Below are positions 25,714 through 34,117 of a stretch of 64,000 bases of DNA, piece by piece (position 1 is the first letter of the stretch; every line of letters starts with the position of its first letter). The stretch is from Nocardia farcinica (GTDB lineage: Bacteria > Actinomycetota > Actinomycetes > Mycobacteriales > Mycobacteriaceae). The stretch covers positions 1,736,001-1,800,000 of the forward strand of contig NZ_LN868938.1 of the NCBI RefSeq assembly GCF_001182745.1, in the 5' to 3' direction. The notes beneath the pieces are model-generated. The model made no database searches. It saw only the letters and a list, made by a program, of their open reading frames with translations, and had not been told where the DNA came from. A program made the position numbers and the translations under genes.

Positions 25714-26087
25714 CGCGCCTCCGGCTCGATGTCGAGCACGAGCACCGCGACCTCGCCGACGTCCTCGCCGGTCTGTTCGGCGACGACGCGGGTGATCTCG
25801 CGCTGCACGGCACGGCCGACCGCCGCGACGTCGGCGTCGGCGGTGACCACCAGGTCCACCGCGACCCGCACGCCGCCGTCGTTGGTGCGCCGCACGCGGA
25901 CGCCATCGGCGCGGGCGGGGTCGGCGCCGGCGAGCCGCTGCCGACCGGCGCGCAGCACCGACCCCACCAGTCCGCGCACCCCCGGTTCCAGTCTGCGTAC
26001 CCCGGGGACGGCGGCGGCCGCACGCGCCGCCACCGCCGCCACCACGGCGGGCTCGACCACCAGCACGGTCCCCGGCGGCGTGCTCAT
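25710..26087 (-). CDS. Asp23/Gls24 family envelope stress protein
   Basis: 125 aa. Asp23-like arrangement: VVEPAVVAAVAARAAAAVPGVRRLEPGVRGLVGSV, GGVRVAVDLVVTADADVAAVGRAVQREITRVVAEQTGEDVGEVAVLVLDI. Overlaps both neighbours by 4 bp, so tightly coupled translation in the operon. Confidence 0.83.
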   Translation of the reverse strand: MSTPPGTVLVVEPAVVAAVAARAAAAVPGVRRLEPGVRGLVGSVLRAGRQRLAGADPARADGVRVRRTNDGGVRVAVDLVVTADADVAAVGRAVQREITRVVAEQTGEDVGEVAVLVLDIEPEAR

Positions 26088-26680
26088 CGGCCCTCCCGCG
26101 GCGACTCGTCGAACACGTCGGCGACGACCACGTCGATGCGTTCGGCCACCAGCCCGGTCCGCGCGGCCAACGCCGTGCGCACCCGCTCGCGCACCGCGGG
26201 CAGCACCCGGCCGACCTCGGTGGCCGGGAAGCGCACGGCGATGGACAGCTCCACCGTCACCCGGCGCGTCCCGTCCGGCTCGGCGCCCAGTTCCCGCACC
26301 GCGCAGTGCCGGGCGCGCACGCCGGGCACGGTGTCGGCGGCGTAGCGCAGGACCGCGGCGACGGCCTGCTCGCTCACCTCCACCGCACCCGGCTGGTCGG
26401 TGGCCAACCGCAGGGTGCGCCCGCGCCGCGCCTCGGCCCGTACCGCGGACATGATCCGGGTGACCAGGTCCGGTGGCGGCGCGGTGGGCTCCTCGATCAG
26501 TTCCGCGGTGGCCGCGCGCAGGGCGAGCAGGCTCTCCCGCGCGCCGCGGCAGTACTCGCAGGTCATGTCGTGCTCGTCACCGAAGCCCGCGCGCACCATG
26601 TCCAACCGCTCCCACACCTGTTCGATGTCGCGGCCGCACGGCAACACATAGTTCTGTTCGGTCGTGTCGTTCACCGCCAC
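26084..26680 (-). CDS. ZAS-like zinc motif fused to an Asp23/Gls24 domain (candidate anti-sigma factor)
   Basis: 198 aa. The N-terminal ~60 residues carry H37-x3-C41-x2-C44 (GDEHDMTCEYCRGA), the HxxxCxxC of zinc-associated anti-sigma domains, plus an upstream Cys15. From ~80 on there is an Asp23-type domain (VEVSEQAVAAVLRYAADTVPGVRARHCAV...RTGLVAERIDVVVADVFDE). It lies directly downstream of, and overlapping, the sigma gene, where anti-sigma genes usually sit. GTG 26680 is chosen for GGAGGTGA at ideal spacing; a GTG two codons later is also possible. Inference: it holds the sigma factor and ties it to the Asp23 membrane complex. Confidence 0.8.
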   Translation of the reverse strand: MAVNDTTEQNYVLPCGRDIEQVWERLDMVRAGFGDEHDMTCEYCRGARESLLALRAATAELIEEPTAPPPDLVTRIMSAVRAEARRGRTLRLATDQPGAVEVSEQAVAAVLRYAADTVPGVRARHCAVRELGAEPDGTRRVTVELSIAVRFPATEVGRVLPAVRERVRTALAARTGLVAERIDVVVADVFDESPREGR

Positions 26681-27249
26681 GGCTTCATCACCTCCGCGAG
26701 TTGGGCGCGTGCCCGGGCTATGCGGCCGCGTACGGCGGTCGTGTTCGTCTCGACGATCGTGGCGATCTCCTCGTAGGACAGTCCGTCGACTTCCCGCAGC
26801 AGCCAGCACGCGCGTTGTTCCGGCGTGAGCCGTTGCAGGGCCTGGTTCAGTGCCGCCAGCTGCGAATTCACCTGGGCGGCGTGGTCGGGTCTGGTGTCGG
26901 TGCGCGGCGACTCGGCGGTATCGGGGTCCACGTCGGCGGTGGGGCGGCGGGCGCGGATCACGTTCAGGCACCGGTTCGTCGTCATCCGGTACAGCCAGCC
27001 GACGAACGCGGCCGAGTCCTGCAATTGGCTCAGCCTGCGCCACGCGCCGAGGAAGACCTCCTGCACCGCGTCCTCGGCGTCGGCGCGGTCGCCGAGCATG
27101 CGCAACGCCAGCCGGAACATCTGGTTCTGGTACCGCAGCACCAATTGCTCGTAGGCCCGCACATCACCGTCCTTGGCGCGCTCGACCAGCGTCACCTCGT
27201 CGGGCGTCGTGGACCCCGTGTCGTGAACAACCGCATCGGTCGTGGTCAC
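26671..27249 (-). CDS. RNA polymerase ECF-type sigma factor
   Basis: 192 aa. Sigma region 2 (YEQLVLRYQNQMFRLALRMLGDRADAEDAVQEVFLGAWRRL, FVGWLYRMTTNRCLNVIRARRP) and region 4 (ALQRLTPEQRACWLLREVDGLSYEEIATIVETNTTAVRGRIARARAQLAEVM). GTG 27249 is used because GGAGGAGG precedes it at 8 nt; an ATG seven codons upstream has no RBS. First gene of a nine-gene run; the likely job is switching on this envelope-stress operon. Confidence 0.92.
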   Translation of the reverse strand: MTTTDAVVHDTGSTTPDEVTLVERAKDGDVRAYEQLVLRYQNQMFRLALRMLGDRADAEDAVQEVFLGAWRRLSQLQDSAAFVGWLYRMTTNRCLNVIRARRPTADVDPDTAESPRTDTRPDHAAQVNSQLAALNQALQRLTPEQRACWLLREVDGLSYEEIATIVETNTTAVRGRIARARAQLAEVMKPWR

Positions 27250-27297
27250 CGCACCTCCTCCGCCGCTCATGGGTGGGACACCGCGGGCTGCGAGAAC

Positions 27298-27319
27298 GTC
27301 ACGGCGATTATCGCGTGAC
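27298..27319. promoter_or_regulatory. dyad upstream of the sigma operon
   Basis: Inverted repeat GTCACG (27298-27303) / CGTGAC (27314-27319) around a CGAT-T-ATCG core, 49 bp upstream of the sigma GTG and ~96 bp before the divergent DUF6098 gene. Symmetry and position suggest an operator in the shared control region. Confidence 0.5.
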
Positions 27320-27414
27320 GGTCGTCTCAGCGAGTGCCGTTCGCGGGCGGGGTGCGCGCGTGTCGTCCCCGCCAGGACCGATTACCGCACCGGGCGCTGG
27401 TTAACCTCCCGGAC

Positions 27415-27852
27415 ATGGCGATCGACGAGGATTCCCTGCCGAGCGTCGACACCCTCGACGAGGTGACCGAGATCGCACGCGCCCACGATTCGGTGTTCCT
27501 GCGCTACTCGCGCGGGCCCGCGGCCGACGCGCGCAGCGGTCCCAGCCGCGATTTCGAGGCCGAGGTCGAGTTGCCCGGGTGGTCGGTGACGACCGTGACA
27601 CCGGAACCGTGGTGGCCGCGACCCGACCGGGACTGGGTGGCGCGCCGGCTGTGCAAATACGCCGAACTCGGCGCCGCGCACGGCCGGTTTCCCTGGTTGC
27701 TGATCGGTCGCGTGGTGGGGCGCGGACCAGACCACGAGCCGCTGGTGGCCGATATGACACCGATTGCCCGGGTGAGCGAGGCGGCGCTGGCGGAGGCCGA
27801 ACGGGTCTACGGCGAGCGGTTCCACGTGGGCCGGGACTCCACCTCGGACTGA
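27415..27852 (+). CDS. DUF6098 family protein
   Basis: 145 aa soluble protein. LPSVDTLDEVTEIARAHDSVFLRYSRGPAADARSGPSRDFEAEVELPGWSV, PEPWWPRPDRDWVARRLCKYAEL and WLLIGRVVGRGPDHEPLV match the pattern I recall for DUF6098, a conserved actinobacterial family of unknown function. ATG 27415 opens the conserved part. Divergent from the envelope-stress sigma operon; it may share its control region. Confidence 0.8.
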   Translation: MAIDEDSLPSVDTLDEVTEIARAHDSVFLRYSRGPAADARSGPSRDFEAEVELPGWSVTTVTPEPWWPRPDRDWVARRLCKYAELGAAHGRFPWLLIGRVVGRGPDHEPLVADMTPIARVSEAALAEAERVYGERFHVGRDSTSD

Positions 27853-27997
27853 GATTTCTTGTGGAAAACCTTGCGGTGGCGGGGGTTTCGCGGGCGAGAA
27901 TGGAAGGGGCCGCGCGCCGGCCGCCGACGGGGGGGACATCCGCAGCTCGTCTTTCCCGATCGACTCTTGCCCGCACGAAACACGTAGGGATCACACG

Positions 27998-28537
27998 ATG
28001 AGAGTCCATCGATTCGCCGCAACCGCCCTGCTCGCCATCGGGGCCACCACCTTCGCCGCGGGCACCGTGCACGCCGCACCCGCCGCACCCGAGATCGCCG
28101 GGGTGGAACAGGGCATCGGCTTCACCGCGGGCCCGACCACGGACGGCACCGGTCTGGTCACCCGCCTCGACTCCGGCACGTTCCGCGCGGTCGGCGATGC
28201 CGTCGTCCTCACCGACGCCGCGGGCCTGCCGGTCGCCGCGGTGCCGGCCACGGTGCAGGTCGACGGCGCCGCGGTCGCCCTGTCCCCGCGGATCAGCGAC
28301 GCGGGCCGCACGCTCACCCTCACCCCCGTCGGCGCGCCCGCGGCGAGCGAGCGGCTGGCCAGCTTCGTCGACCAGGACGAGACACTGGCCCGCAAGCAGC
28401 ACAACGCCGGTGTCGGGGCGCTCATCGGCGCCGGAATCGGCGCGGTGTTCGGGTTCTTCCTCGGTGGCGTCGGCGCACTGGTCACCGTGCCGATCGGCGC
28501 GGGGATCGGCGCCCTGATCGGCTTCGCCACCCCCTAG
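27998..28537 (+). CDS. secreted glycine-zipper-containing protein
   Basis: 179 aa. Signal peptide (RFAATALLAIGATTFAAGTVHAAPAA) and a beta-rich middle (FTAGPTTDGTGLVTRLDSGTFRAVGDAVVLTDAAGLPVA). After a hydrophilic hinge (DQDETLARKQHNA) comes a Gly-zipper segment GVGALIGAGIGAVFGFFLGGVGALVTVPIGAGIGALIG that could insert in or cross a membrane. I recognise the layout as common in Nocardia and Rhodococcus but no function. RBS AGGGATC before ATG 27998. Confidence 0.78.
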   Translation: MRVHRFAATALLAIGATTFAAGTVHAAPAAPEIAGVEQGIGFTAGPTTDGTGLVTRLDSGTFRAVGDAVVLTDAAGLPVAAVPATVQVDGAAVALSPRISDAGRTLTLTPVGAPAASERLASFVDQDETLARKQHNAGVGALIGAGIGAVFGFFLGGVGALVTVPIGAGIGALIGFATP

Positions 28538-28549
28538 CACGGCCACCGG

Positions 28550-28585
28550 GATCGCCGGCGTCCGCACGCACGGACGCCGGCGATC
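28550..28585. terminator. bidirectional terminator hairpin
   Basis: 15-bp perfect stem gatcgccggcgtccg / cggacgccggcgatc with a 6-nt loop, between convergent genes; the right arm overlaps the minus-strand stop codon at 28584. Confidence 0.75.
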
Positions 28586-29066
28586 AGCGCAAGGGGGCGG
28601 TGACGGTGTTGGATCGGCCGACGTACTCGTCGTTGATGAGGTGATAGGCCTCGCCGAGATCGGTGAGCGCCCGCTGCCACCAGCCATCGGCCAGTTCCCC
28701 CGCGGGCCTGCGGCTCAGCGCCAGCAGTGCGGCGGCGGCATCGGCCGACCTGGCGGCGGCGTCGAGCAGCACCGGCGCCGGGTCGGCGGTGGCCGCCCCG
28801 GCCAGCGCGTCGATGTGATCGTGCAACAGGCACGCCTCGAAACACACCTGTTCGGTGGGGCTTTCGTCGAGCACCGCACCGACCTCGGCGAGCGGGTGGG
28901 CCGGGTCGGCGGTGAGCACCTGCCGCAACTCCCCCGACACCACCCGGTGCAGCAGGCCGACGAGTTCGGCCTGCTCGGACGCCGGATCGCGGTGCGCCGC
29001 GACCGACTCCTGCGGGTCCACCCGCAGGATCGCCAGCACCGCCCGCAGTTGCGCGATGGTCACCAC
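28584..29066 (-). CDS. hypothetical protein, helical
   Basis: 160 aa, predicted mostly helical and acidic: TIAQLRAVLAILRVDPQESVAAH, AELVGLLHRVVSGELRQVLT, VCFEACLLHDHIDALAGAATADPAPVLLDAAARSADAAAALLALS, WWQRALTDLGEAYHLINDEYVG. No signal peptide and no family recognised. GTG 29066 is chosen for a strong GGGAGG 8 nt upstream; a longer reading from 29285 crosses DNA with repeat-like composition and is not favoured. Confidence 0.65.
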   Translation of the reverse strand: MVTIAQLRAVLAILRVDPQESVAAHRDPASEQAELVGLLHRVVSGELRQVLTADPAHPLAEVGAVLDESPTEQVCFEACLLHDHIDALAGAATADPAPVLLDAAARSADAAAALLALSRRPAGELADGWWQRALTDLGEAYHLINDEYVGRSNTVTAPLR

Positions 29067-29360
29067 GTTCGCGTCCTCCCTGTTCGCCAGCGCCTGTCCT
29101 GCCCACCCATCGAACCGCCTCGAACCACCCGCCGCGTCGAAACACACCCGGTACCGAACCCACACCCCCGGGACCGGAACACGCCCCTGCATCGAACGCG
29201 GCATCACCAACGCGGCATCAACGTAGCCAAGTCGGCCTGCCCTGTCCAGAGCAGCCACCACCTGGCCGGATGCCGCGATCGGCACCGGCGCGGGCGGCCA
29301 CCGAATAGGCTTGCCGCCGAAGCGCGCTCGCCGCCCGTGCGGGCGCTCGGGGAGGACTCC
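29067..29360. other. divergent non-coding stretch with short repeats
   Basis: Control region between the helical hypothetical gene and the lipoprotein gene. It holds a 12-nt direct repeat aacgcggcatca (29195-29206 and 29209-29220) and several scattered cgaac-type motifs. No promoter box can be assigned with confidence. Confidence 0.5.
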
Positions 29361-29909
29361 ATGCCCGGCCGTCTACGCCGCGCGCTCGCCGTCACCGCCG
29401 TCGTGGCCGCCGTCCCGGGTTGCGCGACCCTGTTCGGTGATCCGCCGCCGCCGCCGCCGGAGCAGATCGCGCGCGCCGCCGACGAGGTGGCGGCACTGCC
29501 GCGCGCCGCCGAGGCCGAACAGTCGCTGCGCACGGCCGTCGAGCACATCGCCGCCGCGGCCGCCGCGCACAACCCGGCGTTGCGGTGGAGCTGGAGCGGC
29601 GAACGCGCCGAAGGTCCTTGCCACGGCCCGTACGCGAGTGTCGGCGGGCTGCGGGTGGTCTTGCCGCGCTACCTCGCCGAGGGCTCCGTTCCCGCGTCGG
29701 CCTGGCCGGAGTTCCGCCGCGTCGCGCACGAGATCGCCGCCGCCGCGGGAGCGGTCGACCTGCGGCCCGACACCAGCACGCCACCGCACTACCACCTCGA
29801 CGCCGACGGCACCGACGGTGCGTACTGGGACAACCAGACGAACCTGGCCGTGTTCGCCGGGCCGGACTCGATGACGATCACCGCCAACACCGGCTGCCGC
29901 CGTCCCTGA
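29361..29909 (+). CDS. LppA/LppV-like lipoprotein
   Basis: 182 aa. Lipoprotein signal with lipobox VPGC (ALAVTAVVAAVPGCATLFG), a short Pro run, then a domain whose order (helical EQIARAADEVAALPRAAEAEQSLRTAVEHIAAAA; LRWSWSGERAEGPCHGPY; VVLPRYLAEGSVPASAWPEF; final TITANTGCRR) resembles mycobacterial LppA/LppV as I remember them. Two Cys in the mature part may pair. Function of the family is unknown. ATG 29361 with GGGGAGGA upstream. Confidence 0.62.
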   Translation: MPGRLRRALAVTAVVAAVPGCATLFGDPPPPPPEQIARAADEVAALPRAAEAEQSLRTAVEHIAAAAAAHNPALRWSWSGERAEGPCHGPYASVGGLRVVLPRYLAEGSVPASAWPEFRRVAHEIAAAAGAVDLRPDTSTPPHYHLDADGTDGAYWDNQTNLAVFAGPDSMTITANTGCRRP

Positions 29910-29958
29910 CGCCGCGCCGTGGCTGTTTGCCCGGCGGGGGCCCGGGTAGGCGCTCCAT

Positions 29959-29982
29959 GGTCGCCCGGCGTCCCGGGCGACC
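29959..29982 (+). terminator. hairpin between the lipoprotein and F420-oxidoreductase genes
   Basis: 10-bp stem ggtcgcccgg / ccgggcgacc with a 4-nt loop, 49 bp after the lipoprotein stop and 33 bp before the next ATG. Terminator or leader structure. Confidence 0.55.
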
Positions 29983-30015
29983 GACCGGGACTGCACACCA
30001 GCTCAGGAGGTAGCG

Positions 30016-30999
30016 ATGCCCATCGGATACAAGCTCGCGGCCGAGGGCTACGGGCCGAACGACCTCATCCGGCAGGCCGTGGCGGCCGAGCAGGCCGGCT
30101 TCGACTTCGTCGAGATCAGTGACCATTTCCATCCCTGGCTCGACAACCAGGGCCATTCCCCGTTCGCCTGGAGCGTGCTCGGCGCGATCGCCGCGCGCAC
30201 CGAACGGATCGGCCTGGCCACCGGCGTCACCTGCCCGACGCTGCGCTACCACCCCGCCATCGTGGCCCAGGCCGCCGCGACCACCGCGCTGATCTCCGAC
30301 GGCCGCTTCACCCTCGGCATCGGCTCCGGTGAACGCCTCAACGAACATGTGGTGGGACTGGAGTTTCCCGACTCGGTGCGGGTGCGCCACGAGATGCTGC
30401 GCGAGGCGCTGGAGATCATCCGGCTGCTCTGGCAGGGCGGCTACCGGTCCTACGAGGGCAAGTACCTGCAATTGTCGGATGCCCGCATCTTCGACCTGCC
30501 CGAGACGCCCCCGGTGATCGCGGTGGCCGCGGGCGGACCCGCGGCCGCGCGGCTGGCCGCCGATCTCGGCGACGGGCTCTTCGCGACCGAGCCGAATGCC
30601 GAGATCGTCCGCGAGTACCACGAGCACGGCGGCAGCGGCCCGCGCTACGCCGAGGTGCCGGTGGCCTGGGCGCCCGACGAGCACACCGCCGCGCAGGCCG
30701 CGCTGGAGACCACCCGCTGGGCGCTCGCCGGCTGGAAGGTGATGAGCGAACTGCCCAACCCGGTGAACTTCGCCGCGGCCAGCGCGACCGTGCGCGAGGA
30801 CGACATCCGCGCGCACTTCACCTGCGGGACCGACCCGGATCGCTACGTCGAGGCCGTGCGCACCTTCACCGACGCCGGGTTCGACCACCTCGTCCTGCAG
30901 AACGCGGGGCCGGACCCGTACGGCTTCATCGACTTCTACGGCTCGCGGTTGCGCGAGACGTTGCGGGAGTCGACGGCGCTCACCGCGCACCGCGGCTGA
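30016..30999 (+). CDS. F420-dependent LLM class oxidoreductase, TIGR03557 type
   Basis: 327 aa. PIGYKLAAEGYGPNDLIRQAVAAEQAGFDFVEISDHFHPWLDNQGHSPFAWSVLGAIAARTERI is the N terminus of the FGD-like F420 family, with GVTCPTLRYHPAIVAQAAATTALISDGRFTLGIGSGERLNEHV following. Related to F420-dependent glucose-6-phosphate dehydrogenase but not proven to use sugar phosphate. ATG 30016 has a very strong AGGAGGT. Convergent with the membrane protein gene at 31012; only 12 bp separate the stops. Confidence 0.88.
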   Translation: MPIGYKLAAEGYGPNDLIRQAVAAEQAGFDFVEISDHFHPWLDNQGHSPFAWSVLGAIAARTERIGLATGVTCPTLRYHPAIVAQAAATTALISDGRFTLGIGSGERLNEHVVGLEFPDSVRVRHEMLREALEIIRLLWQGGYRSYEGKYLQLSDARIFDLPETPPVIAVAAGGPAAARLAADLGDGLFATEPNAEIVREYHEHGGSGPRYAEVPVAWAPDEHTAAQAALETTRWALAGWKVMSELPNPVNFAAASATVREDDIRAHFTCGTDPDRYVEAVRTFTDAGFDHLVLQNAGPDPYGFIDFYGSRLRETLRESTALTAHRG

Positions 31000-31011
31000 G
31001 CGGGCGCCCGC

Positions 31012-32691
31012 TCAGCTCAGGCGCTGCCTGCTGCTGCGGGCGCGGCGGCGCGCCTCGGCCATCTCGGCGAGCTCCTGCTCGAGCGCCTCGGCGATGCGGA
31101 ACTGGCCGGTGTCGTAGATGCCCGAGGACCGCACCACCTCGTGGTAGGCACCGTCCGGATCGGGCGGCGGCACGCTGCGCTCCTTGCTCTTCCGCGAGGA
31201 CATGGTGCGGCTGTCCTTGGCCAGCGACCGGTTGTCCTTGGCGACCGGCGGCGGCACCGAGGGATCGCCCTTGGCCGCCGCGGGGGTCTGCGGCACGACG
31301 ACCTTGGCGGTCATCGCGCTGTCGGACCGGCCGGGCACCGCGGGGCGGCCGACCGGAGCCAGTGCCTCGTCGATCGTCTTCGCCCGGTTCGGGGCCGGAT
31401 TCGGTGACGCGGCCACGGCTTTCCCGGTCGCGGTGGGGATCGGCGCGGTCGCGGGCACCGACGTGCTCAATGGCTTGGTCGCGGGCGCAGCCGGTTTCGG
31501 CGTCTTCACCGCGGCCGGGGCGGACTTCGCGGGGGTGCCGTTGGTGGTGGTGCCCTTGCCTGAGGTGCCGTGGGTGGCGGCGCTGCCGTTCGTGGACGCC
31601 GCAGCTGTCGGCTCGGCCGGCGTGGCCGCCTTCTTCTCGGGCGCGGCGGTCTTCGGGCGCGACTTCTCGGCCGCCGGTGCGGCGGACTCGTCCGCGGGCT
31701 CGCCTCGGTGGCCCGCCTCGACGAGTTCGCCCTCGGCCGGTGCCTCCTGCGCCTCGTCGGCGGCCAGCGGCTCACCGGTCTCGGGATCGACGCGGCCGTC
31801 CACGTCCGGGTCGGCCTGCTCGGCGATCTCGGCCTCGGCCGCCACCCGCGGCACCATCTCGATCGGGCCGCGCGAGCGCACCGCCACCAGCGAGGGCAGG
31901 CTGTTGCGGATCTGCTCGGCCGGGTCGGGCAGCTCGCGCACCTGCTCGGTCGCCCGGTAGATCGCCAGACCGTAGCGGGAGCTGGCGGCGTCGTGGATGA
32001 GCAACGCGACGCCGATCATCACCGGCGCGATGGCGTGCACACCGACCTCGTACCACTGCCCCGCCCGCAGATACGGGTAGGTGTTCAGCACGACCGTCAG
32101 CGACAGCAGCGCGATCTCGGCGGCGGCGACCTGCTTGCGGTTGTCGACCACGCCCCATTCGGCCACCTTGTTGGTGCCGATCATGATGATGATCAGACAG
32201 ACGCTGATCATGCCTTCCAGCAGATAGCTGAACCAGTACAGCGGATCGCCCGGCCCGCCCGGCGCGATGTTGTGCTGGACGTTGACCGCCGACCAGAGCA
32301 TGCCTGCGGCGACGACACCGGCGAGCGCGCGCAGCGACCAGGACCGATGCCGGTACAGCGAGGCGAGTTTCGCGTGCGGGCTGGATTCGCGCCGCTGCGC
32401 GGCGATCGCCTTGCGGGCGAGCAACAGATCTCGCATGTCGGCCTTCGCGATCTCTTCCGCGGTTTGACGTGCCCGGTCCGAGGCCACCGCGGCGGCCTGC
32501 ACTTCTTTCCAGCGCTGTTCCCGGTCCTGCTCGCGAATGCGTTCGGCCAGCTCGCGTTCGGCACGCAGCTCGTCCTCCGACAACGCCTCGGTGAGCGCCG
32601 GGTCGAACTGGTAGGCCAGGCGGCCTCTGGCCTTCTCGACCCGCCGCGCCAGCTGCGTGACCTCGTCCTCGATCGGATGCTCGACGGTCAT
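31012..32691 (-). CDS. four-helix membrane protein with long disordered C-terminal tail
   Basis: 559 aa. Residues 1-110 are charged and coiled-coil-like (DEVTQLARRVEKARGRLAYQF; ELRAERELAERIREQDREQRWKEVQ). Four membrane segments follow (ALAGVVAAGMLWSAVNV; YLLEGMISVCLIIIMIGTNKV; AAAEIALLSLTVVLNTYPYL; VGVHAIAPVMIGVALLIHDA). A ~250-residue Pro/Ala/Thr/Lys-rich tail ends in a short ordered stretch (YDTGQFRIAEALEQELAEMAEARRRAR). The four helices recall DUF2637/SpdB-type transfer proteins, but no transfer genes adjoin. ATG 32691 with GGGAGG. Function unknown. Confidence 0.75.
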   Translation of the reverse strand: MTVEHPIEDEVTQLARRVEKARGRLAYQFDPALTEALSEDELRAERELAERIREQDREQRWKEVQAAAVASDRARQTAEEIAKADMRDLLLARKAIAAQRRESSPHAKLASLYRHRSWSLRALAGVVAAGMLWSAVNVQHNIAPGGPGDPLYWFSYLLEGMISVCLIIIMIGTNKVAEWGVVDNRKQVAAAEIALLSLTVVLNTYPYLRAGQWYEVGVHAIAPVMIGVALLIHDAASSRYGLAIYRATEQVRELPDPAEQIRNSLPSLVAVRSRGPIEMVPRVAAEAEIAEQADPDVDGRVDPETGEPLAADEAQEAPAEGELVEAGHRGEPADESAAPAAEKSRPKTAAPEKKAATPAEPTAAASTNGSAATHGTSGKGTTTNGTPAKSAPAAVKTPKPAAPATKPLSTSVPATAPIPTATGKAVAASPNPAPNRAKTIDEALAPVGRPAVPGRSDSAMTAKVVVPQTPAAAKGDPSVPPPVAKDNRSLAKDSRTMSSRKSKERSVPPPDPDGAYHEVVRSSGIYDTGQFRIAEALEQELAEMAEARRRARSSRQRLS

Positions 32692-32873
32692 ATCGACCTC
32701 CCGCCGGGGAGTTTCGATGGCAGACAAGTGATCACGGGTGTGAACAGCACCCCACATTCATAGTCCATGCACGGTTGCCTGCAAAACCATAGATTTTCCC
32801 GCTCCGCTCTCCCCCGGCGCGCCGCGCGCGACACACGGGGGAACGACGCGCTTTTCCCAGGCACGACGACAGC

Positions 32874-32911
32874 GCGGTGCCCGCCCCGGCACGTCCCGGG
32901 ACGGGCACCGC
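32874..32911 (-). terminator. terminator hairpin after aztD
   Basis: 10-bp stem gcggtgcccg / cgggcaccgc with an 18-nt loop that contains a smaller cccgg/ccggg helix. It begins 13 bp beyond the minus-strand aztD stop. Confidence 0.6.
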
Positions 32912-32924
32912 TCGGCGCGCGCGA

Positions 32925-34088
32925 TCAGTGCGCGCTCACGCCGCTCAATTCGTTCGGGCTGTCGGGCAAGGTGACCGAGGCCGCCACGGTGCCCGCGGCC
33001 AGATCGATCCGGTGCACCTGCTTGGTCGCCGGATCGCTGACGTAGACGTCACCGCCCCGCACGAACAGCGCCGGGCGCGGCTGCTGCCACTTCAGCGGTT
33101 CCTGCCACGGCGCGAGCACGTCGATGCGACGCACCACAGTGCCCGCCACCGGGTCGATGACGTGCAGGCGGCCGTCGGTGCCGAGCACCAGCGCCTCGCC
33201 CTGCGGGCCGCGGCCGAGGGAGCGGAAGGTGTAGCTGGCGCCCAGATCCACCAGGCGCAGCGAGCCGGTGGTGGTGTCGATCAGCGAGACCTGCTGCGGG
33301 CGCTCCAGTTCGGCGTCCTTGTCCTGCTTGTAATCGCCGAGCACGATGGCCGATTCGGGGCTACCGGCCTGGTTGCCGATGCGACCGTAGGGGGTCGGGC
33401 TGGTGATCTTGGTGATGACGCCGTCGCGGTAGACGAGCACACCGTTCTCGCAGCCGACGACGACGGTCTCGTCCTCGGCGGCGGCCTCGCCGTGCACGCC
33501 GGGGCAGTCCTCGTTGCGGGTGATCTCGGTGCGCCGCTCGTCCAGCACGGCCAGACCGGTGCGCTTCTCCTCGGTGCCGAGGGTGACGACCAGCTTCCCG
33601 TCCGCCAGTTCCACCGCGACACCGTGGTGCGGCTGCGGGGTCTTGTAGACCTCGGTGGGCGGCGCGCCCGCGGCGAGGTCGGCCGGGTCGAAGGAGACCA
33701 CCTCGCCGGTGCCGTCGGTGAACAGCACGGTGCGCCCGGCGTGGCGCACGACGTGCCCGGGCTCCGGGCCGGGGAAGGAGATGTCGGTGAATTCGGCGGC
33801 GGTCGCGTCGTAGACCCGGAACCCTTCGGACGTGGAGACCATCAGGTGCCGCTCGTCACCGGCCGGGTTGAGCCGGTTGAAGCCGTCGAGCCGGGTGGTG
33901 CCGCCCAGTTCCAGCGTGCGGCCGTCGAGGACGTGGATGCCGCCGTCGAAGGTGACCGCGATCGGCTCGGCGATCGCGCGGTCCTGGGCGTCGGCGTCGT
34001 CGCCGGACCCGCAGGCGGTCAGCGTGACCGCGGCGGTCAGCAGACCGGCCAGCGCGGTCGCGGTCCGCGCGGTGGATCGAATGTGCAT
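32925..34088 (-). CDS. aztD: zinc metallochaperone AztD-like beta-propeller lipoprotein
   Basis: 387 aa. Lipoprotein signal TARTATALAGLLTAAVTLTACGSGDDADAQ (lipobox LTAC) and a seven-bladed-propeller-like repeat pattern. AztD-type blocks include KTPQPHHGVAVELADGKLVVTLG and RNEDCPGVHGEAAAEDETVVVGCENGVLVY. AztD hands zinc to the substrate-binding protein AztC. Start ATG 34088 has GGGAGC; an ATG 11 codons upstream has none. Last gene of the aztBCD operon, 29 bp after aztC. Confidence 0.83.
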   Translation of the reverse strand: MHIRSTARTATALAGLLTAAVTLTACGSGDDADAQDRAIAEPIAVTFDGGIHVLDGRTLELGGTTRLDGFNRLNPAGDERHLMVSTSEGFRVYDATAAEFTDISFPGPEPGHVVRHAGRTVLFTDGTGEVVSFDPADLAAGAPPTEVYKTPQPHHGVAVELADGKLVVTLGTEEKRTGLAVLDERRTEITRNEDCPGVHGEAAAEDETVVVGCENGVLVYRDGVITKITSPTPYGRIGNQAGSPESAIVLGDYKQDKDAELERPQQVSLIDTTTGSLRLVDLGASYTFRSLGRGPQGEALVLGTDGRLHVIDPVAGTVVRRIDVLAPWQEPLKWQQPRPALFVRGGDVYVSDPATKQVHRIDLAAGTVAASVTLPDSPNELSGVSAH

Positions 34089-34117
34089 GTGGTGCTCCCT
34101 TTTCCGATGTACTGCGT

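Noticed and set aside
31012..32691. Conjugation protein of DUF2637/SpdB type, implying an integrated element
   Set aside because: Only the four-helix pattern fits; no transfer, replication, integrase or att-like repeats are nearby.
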